DNA of 64,000 nt from Bacillus thuringiensis (lineage in GTDB: Bacteria > Bacillota > Bacilli > Bacillales > Bacillaceae_G). Positions 1 to 7,570 of this stretch are shown here, piece after piece. Below the pieces are notes generated by a model that saw only the letters and a program-made list of their open reading frames with translations, ran no database searches and had not been told where the DNA came from. Within the stretch, counting starts at the first letter, position 1; each line of letters opens with the position of its first letter. Location of the stretch: assembly GCF_022095615.2 (NCBI RefSeq), contig NZ_CP155561.1, forward strand, positions 62,001 to 126,000, in the 5' to 3' direction. The position numbers and the translations under genes were made by a program.

Positions 1-79
1 GAAAAAAATGGTTGAAATACATCAATATATAAAATACACTAAATATTGAAATAAATAAAATATTTGGGGGATGTTATTT

Positions 80-586
80 ATGTTTAAAAAAGTGATTCCA
101 GCTTTAACTGCAGTTACATTATCGGTAGGAGTTTTATTACCAACCTCTTCAGCATTTGCAGATAGTAAAGATAATACGGATATTACTACGGTTCCAAATA
201 ATAATGTAGTAATTAATCCGGTACAGTTAACAAACGGTCCTGTTATTAATCCTGAAGACGAAGTTGAAGCTGCTGGGAAATGGGGATGGGCTATTAAAGG
301 AGCTCTCCAAACAATTAAAGCTGGTATTAAAGCTGGTGACTGGGTTTTAGGTTTAGTAGAAGAAAGAATGGGTAGTGCTTCTATTAAATATTTAAGAAAT
401 AATGTAACTAAGGTAAATAAAGGATTGGACAAAGCGATAAGCAAAATAGATGCAGGTACAAATTATGTACAAGCTACTGTTCGAGATATTATTTTTGAAT
501 CATTAAGAAGCGCTGGTGTACCAAATGCTACAGCTATGGATATAGCAGAAAATGTTGCTGCTGCAGTTAGCTTCCTTGCTTTATAA
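80..586 (+). CDS. small secreted protein, possible bacteriocin-like peptide
   Basis: 168 aa. The ATG at 80 is preferred over the one at 71 because a G-run at 66-70 sits 9 nt upstream of it. The N-terminus is a classical Sec signal peptide: Lys-rich start, hydrophobic stretch, and a cleavage-like site after SSAFA (about residue 27). The mature part has a polar linker and then a Gly/Ala/Trp-rich amphipathic segment (AAGKWGWAIKGALQTIKAG) reminiscent of membrane-active peptides, ending hydrophobic. A strong terminator follows directly. It stands alone, with no obvious immunity or export gene fused to it. Export is well supported; a bacteriocin or pore-forming role is only inference from composition. 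Confidence 0.7.
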   Translation: MFKKVIPALTAVTLSVGVLLPTSSAFADSKDNTDITTVPNNNVVINPVQLTNGPVINPEDEVEAAGKWGWAIKGALQTIKAGIKAGDWVLGLVEERMGSASIKYLRNNVTKVNKGLDKAISKIDAGTNYVQATVRDIIFESLRSAGVPNATAMDIAENVAAAVSFLAL

Positions 587-610
587 AGTATAAATAATAG
601 TTTAAAATAT

Positions 611-637
611 AAAAAGAAGGTACAGTACCTTCTTTTT
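611..637 (+). terminator. intrinsic terminator after the secreted protein gene
   Basis: A perfect 12-bp stem (AAAAAGAAGGTA / TACCTTCTTTTT) around a 3-nt loop ends in a T-run. It lies 25 nt after the stop codon. Confidence 0.85.
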
Positions 638-661
638 ATATTTTATTGAAGGGAGAACAAA

Positions 662-1111
662 ATGAATAACTATGAGGCACTAATACAAAGAATTGAATCT
701 CAAGACAAAAAAATTGAATCTCTACAAAATGAAATTATCACATTAAAGGACCATATAACACGATTATCTATCTGTAAATTGACTGACTCTAGATACCCTC
801 TCCAAAATTTAATAGTAGACGCTAGAATAACTGCTGAACAAAAATCTAATTTGGACCTCTTATTCCTTATAATGTCCGATACCTTTAAAAGAAAAAATAT
901 AAACCCTCAATTCTTGAAAGCAATAGAATCTTTAGATGTTGCATCGATATTTTCTAATGGAGACATTTTATATAATGAAGTAATAAAGCATCTAATGAGA
1001 ATACTAGATGCACCGACTGAAGATTTACCATTAGAAATGCTAGAAAAAATGAAGGAAGAGGGAAGTTGCGTCGAATTATGCCAATATCTTCTTTCACAAG
1101 CAAAAAAATAG
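662..1111 (+). CDS. small coiled-coil hypothetical protein
   Basis: 149 aa, with RBS GGGAG 7-8 nt upstream of the ATG. Residues 5-40 form a heptad-like coiled coil (IQRIESQDKKIESLQNEI); the rest looks helical with no recognised catalytic motif. The stop is 42 nt before the next gene, a P-loop ATPase on the same strand, so the two are probably co-transcribed and this may be its partner. I do not recognise the family. Confidence 0.7.
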   Translation: MNNYEALIQRIESQDKKIESLQNEIITLKDHITRLSICKLTDSRYPLQNLIVDARITAEQKSNLDLLFLIMSDTFKRKNINPQFLKAIESLDVASIFSNGDILYNEVIKHLMRILDAPTEDLPLEMLEKMKEEGSCVELCQYLLSQAKK

Positions 1112-1153
1112 ATTCATTACGATTACACATTTCATTTATTTAGGTGATAAAAT

Positions 1154-1876
1154 ATGTTTTTAAAAAAAGTTACAATACTTCATGAGAATATAAAAGATTA
1201 TAATTATTACCCTTTCTCAATACCATATATAAAAAACTTAGAGTATATTGATTTTAATAGTCCTGTCACATTCTTTGTAGGTGAAAATGGTTCAGGAAAA
1301 TCAACTTTACTTGAAGCAATTGCAGACAAATGTGAATTTAATACAGCCGGCGGAAATCGTAATAATATGTATGATGTTTATGCATCAGGTTCTGATTTAG
1401 GTGAGTATGTTCGACTTTCTTGGTTACCTAAAGTTACAAATGGATTCTTTTTACGTGCAGAATCTTTTTACCATTTTGCTACTCATATAGATCATATTGA
1501 TGGGAGTGGTTTTAAATCTTATGGTGGGCGTTCTCTTCTTAAGCAATCCCATGGAGAATCTTTTTTATCACTATTTTCAAACCGCTTCAATAATGATAAA
1601 GCAATCTATCTTTTAGATGAACCAGAAGCTGCTTTATCGCCATCCAAACAATTAGTTTTCATGAAGATTATCAATGACTTGATTAAAACTCAAAATATCC
1701 AATTTATTATTGCTACTCATTCACCGATTTTACTTGGATTCCCGAACGCCACAATTTATAATTTCGATAACAAAATTGAACAAATTAATTATGAGATGAC
1801 AGACCATTATAACCTCACTAAATATTATATGCAAAATAGAGAAAACCTATTAAATAATCTATTTAGCAATGAGTAG
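1154..1876 (+). CDS. small ABC/AAA-type P-loop ATPase
   Basis: 240 aa with every ABC-ATPase hallmark: Walker A GENGSGKST (about 43-51), a signature-like SHGES (132-136), Walker B YLLDEPEAA (152-160), and the H-loop in IATHSP (187-192). There is no transmembrane segment, so this is the soluble SMC/RecF-like AAA family of about 240 aa rather than a transporter. It follows the coiled-coil gene at 662. Related ATPases occur both alone and in phage-defence or DNA-repair pairs, but the sequence gives no specific substrate. Confidence 0.8.
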   Translation: MFLKKVTILHENIKDYNYYPFSIPYIKNLEYIDFNSPVTFFVGENGSGKSTLLEAIADKCEFNTAGGNRNNMYDVYASGSDLGEYVRLSWLPKVTNGFFLRAESFYHFATHIDHIDGSGFKSYGGRSLLKQSHGESFLSLFSNRFNNDKAIYLLDEPEAALSPSKQLVFMKIINDLIKTQNIQFIIATHSPILLGFPNATIYNFDNKIEQINYEMTDHYNLTKYYMQNRENLLNNLFSNE

Positions 1877-1899
1877 ACTAAGAATTTTCTATCCATTTA

Positions 1900-1936
1900 A
1901 AAAAGCACTTTTCCTTAAATAGGCTTAGTGCTTTTT
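1900..1936 (+). terminator. intrinsic terminator
   Basis: Stem AAAAAGCAC / GTGCTTTTT with an 18-nt loop, 24 nt after the ATPase stop codon. Confidence 0.75.
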
Positions 1937-2002
1937 ACATGGATGGTTAAATATAACTAAATAATTTAAATTCACAATAAGTACAGTGTGAGAGATCTCT
2001 AC

Positions 2003-2110
2003 TTATTTTTTCATTATAAAATCGTTTGAATCTCCTTTTAACCTGTAATACTTCATGTTAAGACGAATAGCTACTATGGAGATTACTAGGAACCCTATTA
2101 CATATAACAT
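2003..2110 (-). CDS. 35-aa membrane peptide
   Basis: A short frame starting ATG at 2110 with an RBS (GGAGAAAGAG) about 3 nt upstream, only 17 nt after the NERD gene. The peptide has one N-terminal hydrophobic helix (MLYVIGFLVISIVAI) and then a basic/polar tail ending in KK. Size, RBS and operon position support it as a real small membrane protein; its function is unknown. Confidence 0.5.
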   Translation of the reverse strand: MLYVIGFLVISIVAIRLNMKYYRLKGDSNDFIMKK

Positions 2111-2127
2111 GTCTCTTTCTCCAATTC

Positions 2128-2766
2128 CTATTGTTTAGCGAACCTATTCTGTAAATACTTCTCATGTTTCTTCTCAATATCCTTATCCATAATGTTTGCT
2201 CGCAATATTGTTTGGTAGATATGCTGGCCCTTATCATTTGTTAGTTGCACGTCAGTATATGATTCAATACACTTTTGTAGATCGTTATAATACAGAACAT
2301 GTTTATCTTTAGAATGAACATGTACTCTTTTTAGACTACATTTTGGATGGAACGCTGCAATAGAAATACACGGCAGCTGTTCTTCCATCACCCATTCGAT
2401 TGCTTTCATATGTTTAAAATTTTGTCGAAATGGATTTTGAAATGAGTGTTTCTTTCTAAAGATTCCTTGTGTCCATCTTGCTGCTTTCTCATTTCCATAG
2501 ATCCATCCTTCGTAGTTCTTCGTCTCTATAACAAATACACCTGTTTCCGCAATAACAATATGGTCAATTTGCGTTGTATCACCGTACTCCGTATAAACAG
2601 TCACATTATGTAACACATGGTAGCTTTGCGGTTCTAACTTACTTAATATACGTTTCACTAATTTTTCTCCGGCTTTTCCTTTCCATTTTGGTACATGTTT
2701 TTTAACAACAATATTCATTGGAATCAGAATCGCAATAAGAATTAATTCGAATATCAATACTTTCAT
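2128..2766 (-). CDS. NERD-domain membrane-anchored protein
   Basis: 212 aa. An N-terminal hydrophobic helix (residues 3-19) is followed by a nuclease-related domain: KGKAGEKLV, then IDHIVIAETGVFVIETKNYEG, which carries the D...E-x-K pattern of the PD-(D/E)xK-like NERD fold. RBS AAAGGAGG precedes the ATG. It is the second gene of a leftward three-gene operon with a membrane protein 15 nt upstream and a 35-aa peptide downstream. NERD proteins are common on Bacillus plasmids and their nuclease role is predicted, not proven. Confidence 0.85.
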   Translation of the reverse strand: MKVLIFELILIAILIPMNIVVKKHVPKWKGKAGEKLVKRILSKLEPQSYHVLHNVTVYTEYGDTTQIDHIVIAETGVFVIETKNYEGWIYGNEKAARWTQGIFRKKHSFQNPFRQNFKHMKAIEWVMEEQLPCISIAAFHPKCSLKRVHVHSKDKHVLYYNDLQKCIESYTDVQLTNDKGQHIYQTILRANIMDKDIEKKHEKYLQNRFAKQ

Positions 2767-2780
2767 TGTAAAGCCTCCTT

Positions 2781-3173
2781 TTATACTTTTGCATTTCTAC
2801 GTATTAGACGGAAGACATGCGTTTCTAATCCTAAAATAAAATATGAGATACATAAGCCTTTTATCACCATCTCCACAAATCCTAAAGCTATTGAAACAAG
2901 GAGTCCGCCCCGAAACTGAAATGGTCTTGTCACCCTTCGATTGACTGGTTTTTCTATAACCCCAAAATTAGCCCAAGTAGGCAAACGTTTTTCCACATTC
3001 TTTACGGTACCCATCACCCCATATTTAAGTGATAGAATGAAACATCCAATTAGTAAATATACGATAGATGAAAAATAGATAGATAGACCTATAACGATAA
3101 TTGTAAGCAGCCAACCTATTAAAATAGAATTTCGCAAAACAATATATTCTTGACTTCTTTTCAAAACAAACAT
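2781..3173 (-). CDS. hypothetical membrane protein
   Basis: About 130 aa with at least two predicted helices near the N-terminus (IGWLLTIIVIGLSIYF, IVYLLIGCFILSL) and one near the C-terminus (MVIKGLCISYFILGL). Start choice is uncertain: the ATG at 3173 touches the AAAGGA box, so the TTG at 3164 with 9-nt spacing may be the true start. It is the first gene of the NERD operon. The family is not recognised. Confidence 0.65.
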   Translation of the reverse strand: MFVLKRSQEYIVLRNSILIGWLLTIIVIGLSIYFSSIVYLLIGCFILSLKYGVMGTVKNVEKRLPTWANFGVIEKPVNRRVTRPFQFRGGLLVSIALGFVEMVIKGLCISYFILGLETHVFRLIRRNAKV

Positions 3174-3289
3174 TCCTTTCAAAATAAATTAGGTTATTTT
3201 TAAATGGAAAATATTTACATTTAAAAATAAGCATGATATGATACGTCTATATTAAATTCAGAAATAGCCTATAAAGGATTGTGATAGAT

Positions 3290-3871
3290 ATGTTAAAACT
3301 TGTAGTAGATAATACCGTAACAAAACAAGAAACAGATTCAGCTTTTTCAAACTATTTCACCTGCAAAGACTGTGTATACTATCTATCAAAATCAGATTCT
3401 TGCAGTCTAGAATTAGCAGCCGATTCAAATAGCCCCTTTATCCCTTATGGATGCGGGAACTTTGAAGAAACCTATGAAATCGGAACAGAAGATCCATTGA
3501 ATTCACATATCCATCAACGACTTCGGGAAGAAAAAGCACAAATGCTGGCTGAAAATTACCCAGCACAACCTTCTATTGATCCGATTCATAAAGACGCAAT
3601 ATGGCATGGAGCAATAGATTATGGTTGTTGGATTGTAAATGATTCAAAGAAACGTTTTGCACTTGCAGAACAAGTTCCTTTTGATAAAAATCTTCCCCTA
3701 GAAAAATACGCTTCTCCCTTCCCTTTACATGATCATGGTGCAAAAGAAGGTATAAGACACTACATGTGTTGGTATGTAAATGAGAAAGGAATTGGTGAAT
3801 ACCATCTCCTAATTGGTGGCGTCATCATGAAAATCGCAGAAGGAGTTAAGAAACTTGGATTCAATTACTAA
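3290..3871 (+). CDS. Cys-rich hypothetical protein
   Basis: 193 aa. The ATG at 3290 has an AAAGGA box 11 nt upstream; an in-frame GTG at 3281 is too close to that box. Residues about 23-60 contain a cysteine cluster (CKDC ... C ... CG) likely to bind zinc or another metal. The C-terminal half has conserved-looking aromatic, His and Cys residues (DYGCWIV, HDHGAKEG, YMCWYV). The next gene starts inside its last codons. No family recognised. Confidence 0.65.
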   Translation: MLKLVVDNTVTKQETDSAFSNYFTCKDCVYYLSKSDSCSLELAADSNSPFIPYGCGNFEETYEIGTEDPLNSHIHQRLREEKAQMLAENYPAQPSIDPIHKDAIWHGAIDYGCWIVNDSKKRFALAEQVPFDKNLPLEKYASPFPLHDHGAKEGIRHYMCWYVNEKGIGEYHLLIGGVIMKIAEGVKKLGFNY

Positions 3872-4469
3872 GCACATTTATAAGAAAAGAATGGTAGAAC
3901 ATACGATGTTATTTAGCCTGGTACAATTGGTGCCACTCCTTTTTATTACTGGTATCATATACGTAACAATGGGGAGTTCTGATCCAGAATGGCAAATTTG
4001 GCTTAGTTACGAAGGAATCTTCACAATTTTATTCCTCATAACAAGATTTCAGGTATTTCAAACGAAGGAAAATATTTTTTCTATGATACAATTCGAAAAA
4101 TGGTTTTCGAAATTAAATATTTTCTTAGTTTCTATATTCCTTGTCTGTTTCGCAAATATACCGGTTCTACTTAAAATTGTGTTCATTTTGCAAATGACAC
4201 TCATTTTCTATCTGTTAGAGCGTACTTGTTTGCATATTGAAAGATTACGGACACATAACATCTATACAATAAAGACCATCATTTGCGACAAAAAACACTT
4301 AAAAATCGAAAGAATTATCCCCTATAACGAGGAGCATGGCACACTTACCATTCAAACAAGGGACAAACAGTACTTTTTATATACCGCTATATACCTAAGT
4401 GGCACATTATCCCCTATATCTGAAGAGATATTTGCAGAATACGAAAGAAGAAACTTAATAGGTAGATAA
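3855..4469 (+). CDS. hypothetical multi-pass membrane protein
   Basis: 204 aa with four predicted membrane segments in residues 15-125, followed by a cytoplasmic domain of about 75 residues. The TTG start at 3855 is preferred because AGGAG at 3841-3845 sits 9 nt upstream; the reading frame overlaps the upstream gene by 17 nt, suggesting translational coupling. An ATG at 3891 is the alternative. Function unknown. Confidence 0.6.
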   Translation: MDSITKHIYKKRMVEHTMLFSLVQLVPLLFITGIIYVTMGSSDPEWQIWLSYEGIFTILFLITRFQVFQTKENIFSMIQFEKWFSKLNIFLVSIFLVCFANIPVLLKIVFILQMTLIFYLLERTCLHIERLRTHNIYTIKTIICDKKHLKIERIIPYNEEHGTLTIQTRDKQYFLYTAIYLSGTLSPISEEIFAEYERRNLIGR

Positions 4470-4498
4470 AAGGTACTGAATGTTCATTCAGTACCTTT
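4470..4498. terminator. bidirectional terminator between convergent genes
   Basis: A near-perfect stem (AAGGTACTGAATG / CATTCAGTACCTT) flanked by an A-run on one side and a T-run on the other. It lies between the rightward gene ending at 4469 and the leftward gene ending at 4520. Confidence 0.85.
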
Positions 4499-4519
4499 TA
4501 AATCTTTATATACGGTTCT

Positions 4520-5158
4520 TCACATATTAGCAAATAGCCATGGAGCGAGTACGGCTAACATACTCAGCAAACATGAACCCGTTATGACACGGTTGGACCA
4601 ACGGTAATATTCAGGCTGTTTCGTACTCTCGTGAATTCTTCTTAAACGAATACCTGCGATTAACATAAATGGTGTGAAAATAAGTGCTGTTGCTTTAAAC
4701 AGGTCTAAAAAATCCGTAAAGATGTTCATAAATGAAAATACATCGGAACTGAAGAAGAAGTACACACTTAGTCTCAAAGACATCATGCTAACAAATGAAC
4801 AAATCATACTTCCGGTTGCCCACTTCATCCATTGACCATTCTTCGTAATCAATGCCATAACCATAACAATAACGCCTAATACAAACAAAATAGAAAAGAT
4901 ATTTACACCTGTTTTAAAAGCCGGTGTATACATACCTTCAATCTTTTGTAGGATTGATGAGCCGAATGAATCATCTTTCTCTGTTGTTTTCGCTCGATTG
5001 TTCAATCCCTCTTGAAAGGATGACGAAAGATCATTCCCGTTCGATTTATTAAAATCTACTTTTACTGAAGCTTGAGCTGCTTGTAAGGGCATAAGTAGTA
5101 ATATCATCAAAACAAGCGTACATAGGACTCCAATCATCCCTTTTTCTTGTTTCATCAT
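4520..5158 (-). CDS. exported polytopic membrane protein
   Basis: 212 aa. A signal-peptide-like N-terminus (hydrophobic 9-27, then QAAQAS) is followed by a polar loop of about 55 residues and four or five membrane helices (about 75-100, 108-130, 145-170, 190-210). The start overlaps the stop of the 209-aa gene (ATGA-type overlap at 5155-5158). The plan resembles small membrane subunits of Gram-positive conjugation machines, but I see no diagnostic motif and leave it unassigned. Confidence 0.6.
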   Translation of the reverse strand: MMKQEKGMIGVLCTLVLMILLLMPLQAAQASVKVDFNKSNGNDLSSSFQEGLNNRAKTTEKDDSFGSSILQKIEGMYTPAFKTGVNIFSILFVLGVIVMVMALITKNGQWMKWATGSMICSFVSMMSLRLSVYFFFSSDVFSFMNIFTDFLDLFKATALIFTPFMLIAGIRLRRIHESTKQPEYYRWSNRVITGSCLLSMLAVLAPWLFANM

Positions 5159-5784
5159 ACATCACCCGCTAATTTTGGTTTAATGCTTTTTAATTTGATT
5201 TGATTTCCTTCCGCAACATAACAAAGATCTGCTGCATAATAGATATTTGCTTTCGTATATGCTCCCATAATAGCATTCGCAATTTCTTCCTTCTCTACCG
5301 CAATGTATGTTTCATTTTCATTGTAAAATTCAATTTCAATTCGATTAATATTATTATTCAATACTGTGATATGTAGCTCTTTTAGGCTATCTAAACGATT
5401 ACCTAATCCACACACTAACTTAAATACTTTCTTTGCAATTGTCGGTGGTTTTACATACGTTGTATTAAAATGAATAGTTTCATCATCTATCACACCATCT
5501 TCCTCGATTTCACACGTCATAATGAAAGAATGATTTTGTTTTTCAATTTCTTGTTGACTCAACTTACGATCAATGACATACTTCACGCTTGTTGTCAGGT
5601 TTTCTATATATTCATCCAGTTCGGTATTTGAAATTTTAACCTCTGAGAATTCCGGAAAAATCATGTAAGCATGGATGTTCGAACTACTTTTACTTACACG
5701 TAATACCTGGACTTGTTTCTTTTCATAACGCACCGTTTGTTCTAATTTTTCTACTACATTGTTACTTAGGGAATTAATATTCAT
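5155..5784 (-). CDS. hypothetical cytoplasmic protein
   Basis: 209 aa, RBS AAAGGTG upstream of the ATG, no signal or membrane segment. It is mixed alpha/beta by composition with no catalytic motif that I recognise. It overlaps the membrane-protein gene that follows, so the two are probably made together. The 330-nt upstream region holds two inverted repeats but no gene. Confidence 0.6.
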   Translation of the reverse strand: MNINSLSNNVVEKLEQTVRYEKKQVQVLRVSKSSSNIHAYMIFPEFSEVKISNTELDEYIENLTTSVKYVIDRKLSQQEIEKQNHSFIMTCEIEEDGVIDDETIHFNTTYVKPPTIAKKVFKLVCGLGNRLDSLKELHITVLNNNINRIEIEFYNENETYIAVEKEEIANAIMGAYTKANIYYAADLCYVAEGNQIKLKSIKPKLAGDV

Positions 5785-5875
5785 TTACATTCACCTTTCA
5801 AAATTGTTATTTTTTTGACTCAAAAATATTTTTAACTTCATTTAATCCTCATGTATGGATTTAATCTATTTTAAG

Positions 5876-5958
5876 CATTGTAATATTGCGGAGAGTTCTC
5901 GGTTCTCCTGTTTTAAAATTATTAATCACATAATCTTAAACATTTTAATATTACAATG
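5876..5958. repeat. 12-bp inverted repeat pair
   Basis: CATTGTAATATT (5876-5887) is repeated in inverse at 5947-5958, around a region holding the short direct repeat GTTCTCGGTTCTC. It lies upstream of the leftward gene at 5784 and may be an operator or leader structure. Confidence 0.45.
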
Positions 5959-6011
5959 ACGTACAATGTCTCATTATAGTCGAATATTCTTATATGGTGA
6001 ATCATTCTGTC

Positions 6012-6064
6012 CCACTCATTTGTACAAAAATAAAAAAATATTTTATCCTTGTACAAATGAGTGG
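6012..6064. repeat. perfect 16-bp inverted repeat
   Basis: CCACTCATTTGTACAA (6012-6027) is followed 21 nt later by its exact reverse complement (6049-6064). Neither side has a strong T-run, so it is a poor terminator. It sits between the genes ending at 6119 and starting at 5784, on the promoter side of the latter. Confidence 0.6.
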
Positions 6065-6118
6065 AAAAATGCTGTATTTCATGCTATTTAACTAAGAAAA
6101 TACAACTAGGAAATAGGA

Positions 6119-6829
6119 TTATATATTCCCTAGTTGTCTATTACTCCATTCAACTAGTGTATAAGAATCAGGGGAATCGACCTCTAATTTCATATACAGT
6201 AATTGATTTTTCGGTAATATCTCTCCTTCTGTATGAATCCAATAACGCTTTTTATTAGACATATTTATGACACGTGTCAGTCCTTCTTCTTGTTCTATTA
6301 CTTTTGCAGTCCACCTCACAAAATCCATATCTTCAACATCAGCTACTCCTTGTTGAACAGGAAAAATGTGTTCCGTTTCCTGTGAAATTGAAACATATTC
6401 TTGTTGTGGATACATGTCCTCATATTCAAATAATTCTTCAGGTATATCCTCATCACTTGGAAAAGGAATATCATACACAACTTCAGGAGTAGGAGTATGA
6501 TGAAAAGATTCAGCATACTCCACTTCTTCTATATCCTCATTTTTGAACCTGTTACTCTCTTCCTCACCCAGATTCTTATGAACAGATGTAGCAACTAAAT
6601 CATATATACTTGCTACATCTTTTTCTAAGGTGATTTCTTTCGTTGGAGCAGTAACACGTTCTTGTTCCCTTCCAATAGGTCTATTTTCTCTCGGACACCA
6701 ATAAACAGGTCGTTCCATCGGTTCCGATCCTTTTTCTTTTTTCTCTTGTTCTATCAACATGTTTCTTCTTGTTTTGCAAACAACAAAACATATATAGCAA
6801 ATTCCTGCGATAAGAAATATCGTAAACAT
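6119..6829 (-). CDS. single-pass membrane-anchored acidic protein
   Basis: 236 aa, RBS GAGGGG 6-7 nt upstream. One N-terminal transmembrane helix (residues 2-17) is followed by an acidic, low-complexity middle (about 95-145, many E, P and D) and a small folded C-terminal domain (about 165-230). It starts 16 nt after the split helicase gene, so it is the last gene of that operon. A hairpin with CAACTAGG / CCTAGTTG overlaps its 3' end. A scaffold role in the plasmid transfer or maintenance machinery is only inference. Confidence 0.6.
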   Translation of the reverse strand: MFTIFLIAGICYICFVVCKTRRNMLIEQEKKEKGSEPMERPVYWCPRENRPIGREQERVTAPTKEITLEKDVASIYDLVATSVHKNLGEEESNRFKNEDIEEVEYAESFHHTPTPEVVYDIPFPSDEDIPEELFEYEDMYPQQEYVSISQETEHIFPVQQGVADVEDMDFVRWTAKVIEQEEGLTRVINMSNKKRYWIHTEGEILPKNQLLYMKLEVDSPDSYTLVEWSNRQLGNI

Positions 6830-6845
6830 GATTTTCCCCTCTCAT

Positions 6846-7570
6846 TTAACCAAATAAATCGAACTCAAATTGGCCTTCAATTACTTTGTTTTTTCGTTTC
6901 CCTTTCTTTTGAGAAGTATCTACTTCCACAATCAATTCATCCCATAATGCAATATCTTGTTTTTGTACAAGCATACGCTTATCGGTATTCAGTGTTGTTA
7001 AAGTACGTATGATACCATCAACATTCCCTTCAATTACAAGTTTACGCTGGTTTATTGCAACGCCAGGAACTTTTTCTTCTTTAATACATTCAACAGCTTT
7101 TTGCACAAATTTTGCATCTTCCATAAACGATACATCAAATGTACCAGGTAATGTTTTCACCCAGTTTGTAAATTGGATTTCAATTGATTCAAACACTGGT
7201 GTAATTACTTTACCGATATTCGCAAGTACCCGCTTAGATTCTTCTGATGCTGCTTGTGTCCATTCTTCTGTTGAACCTTTTAATTGATTCCCGCTTTTAA
7301 TATTTTGAATTAATAACGTCTGGAGATCTCCTGTATCACCTAGCATTGCATTTAATCCATCACTTGTTGCATCACCATTCATGGCTTCAGAAGCTTTATT
7401 CTTCTGGGCGATCAACTGTGCCATCTGAGCTTGGAACGTTTCTTGGTAGCTCAAATAGAAGGTTCTACATTGCTTTGTTTGTCCAATACGCCAGTGTCTT
7501 CTTGCTGCTTGGTTTAACGTAAATAAGCTAAATGATAGTTGGTAGAAAATAAGGGTTGGCGTTGCTAGTA
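6846..7570 (-). CDS. SNF2/DEAH-type helicase, third exon (3' part)
   Basis: Exon 3 of the helicase gene whose other parts are at 10077-10994 and 13606-15253. Joined at the group II intron boundaries, the last T of exon 2 plus TA here makes a Leu codon and the frame reads GLDLLATPTLIFYQLSFSLFTL, then helicase motif VI QAARRHWRIGQ, about 200 more residues, and a stop at 6846. Read alone, this piece has no proper start. The spliced protein would be about 1,096 aa (or 1,098 with the alternative junction of intron 2). Its tail ends Lys-rich then acidic (FEFDLFG). Confidence 0.85.
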
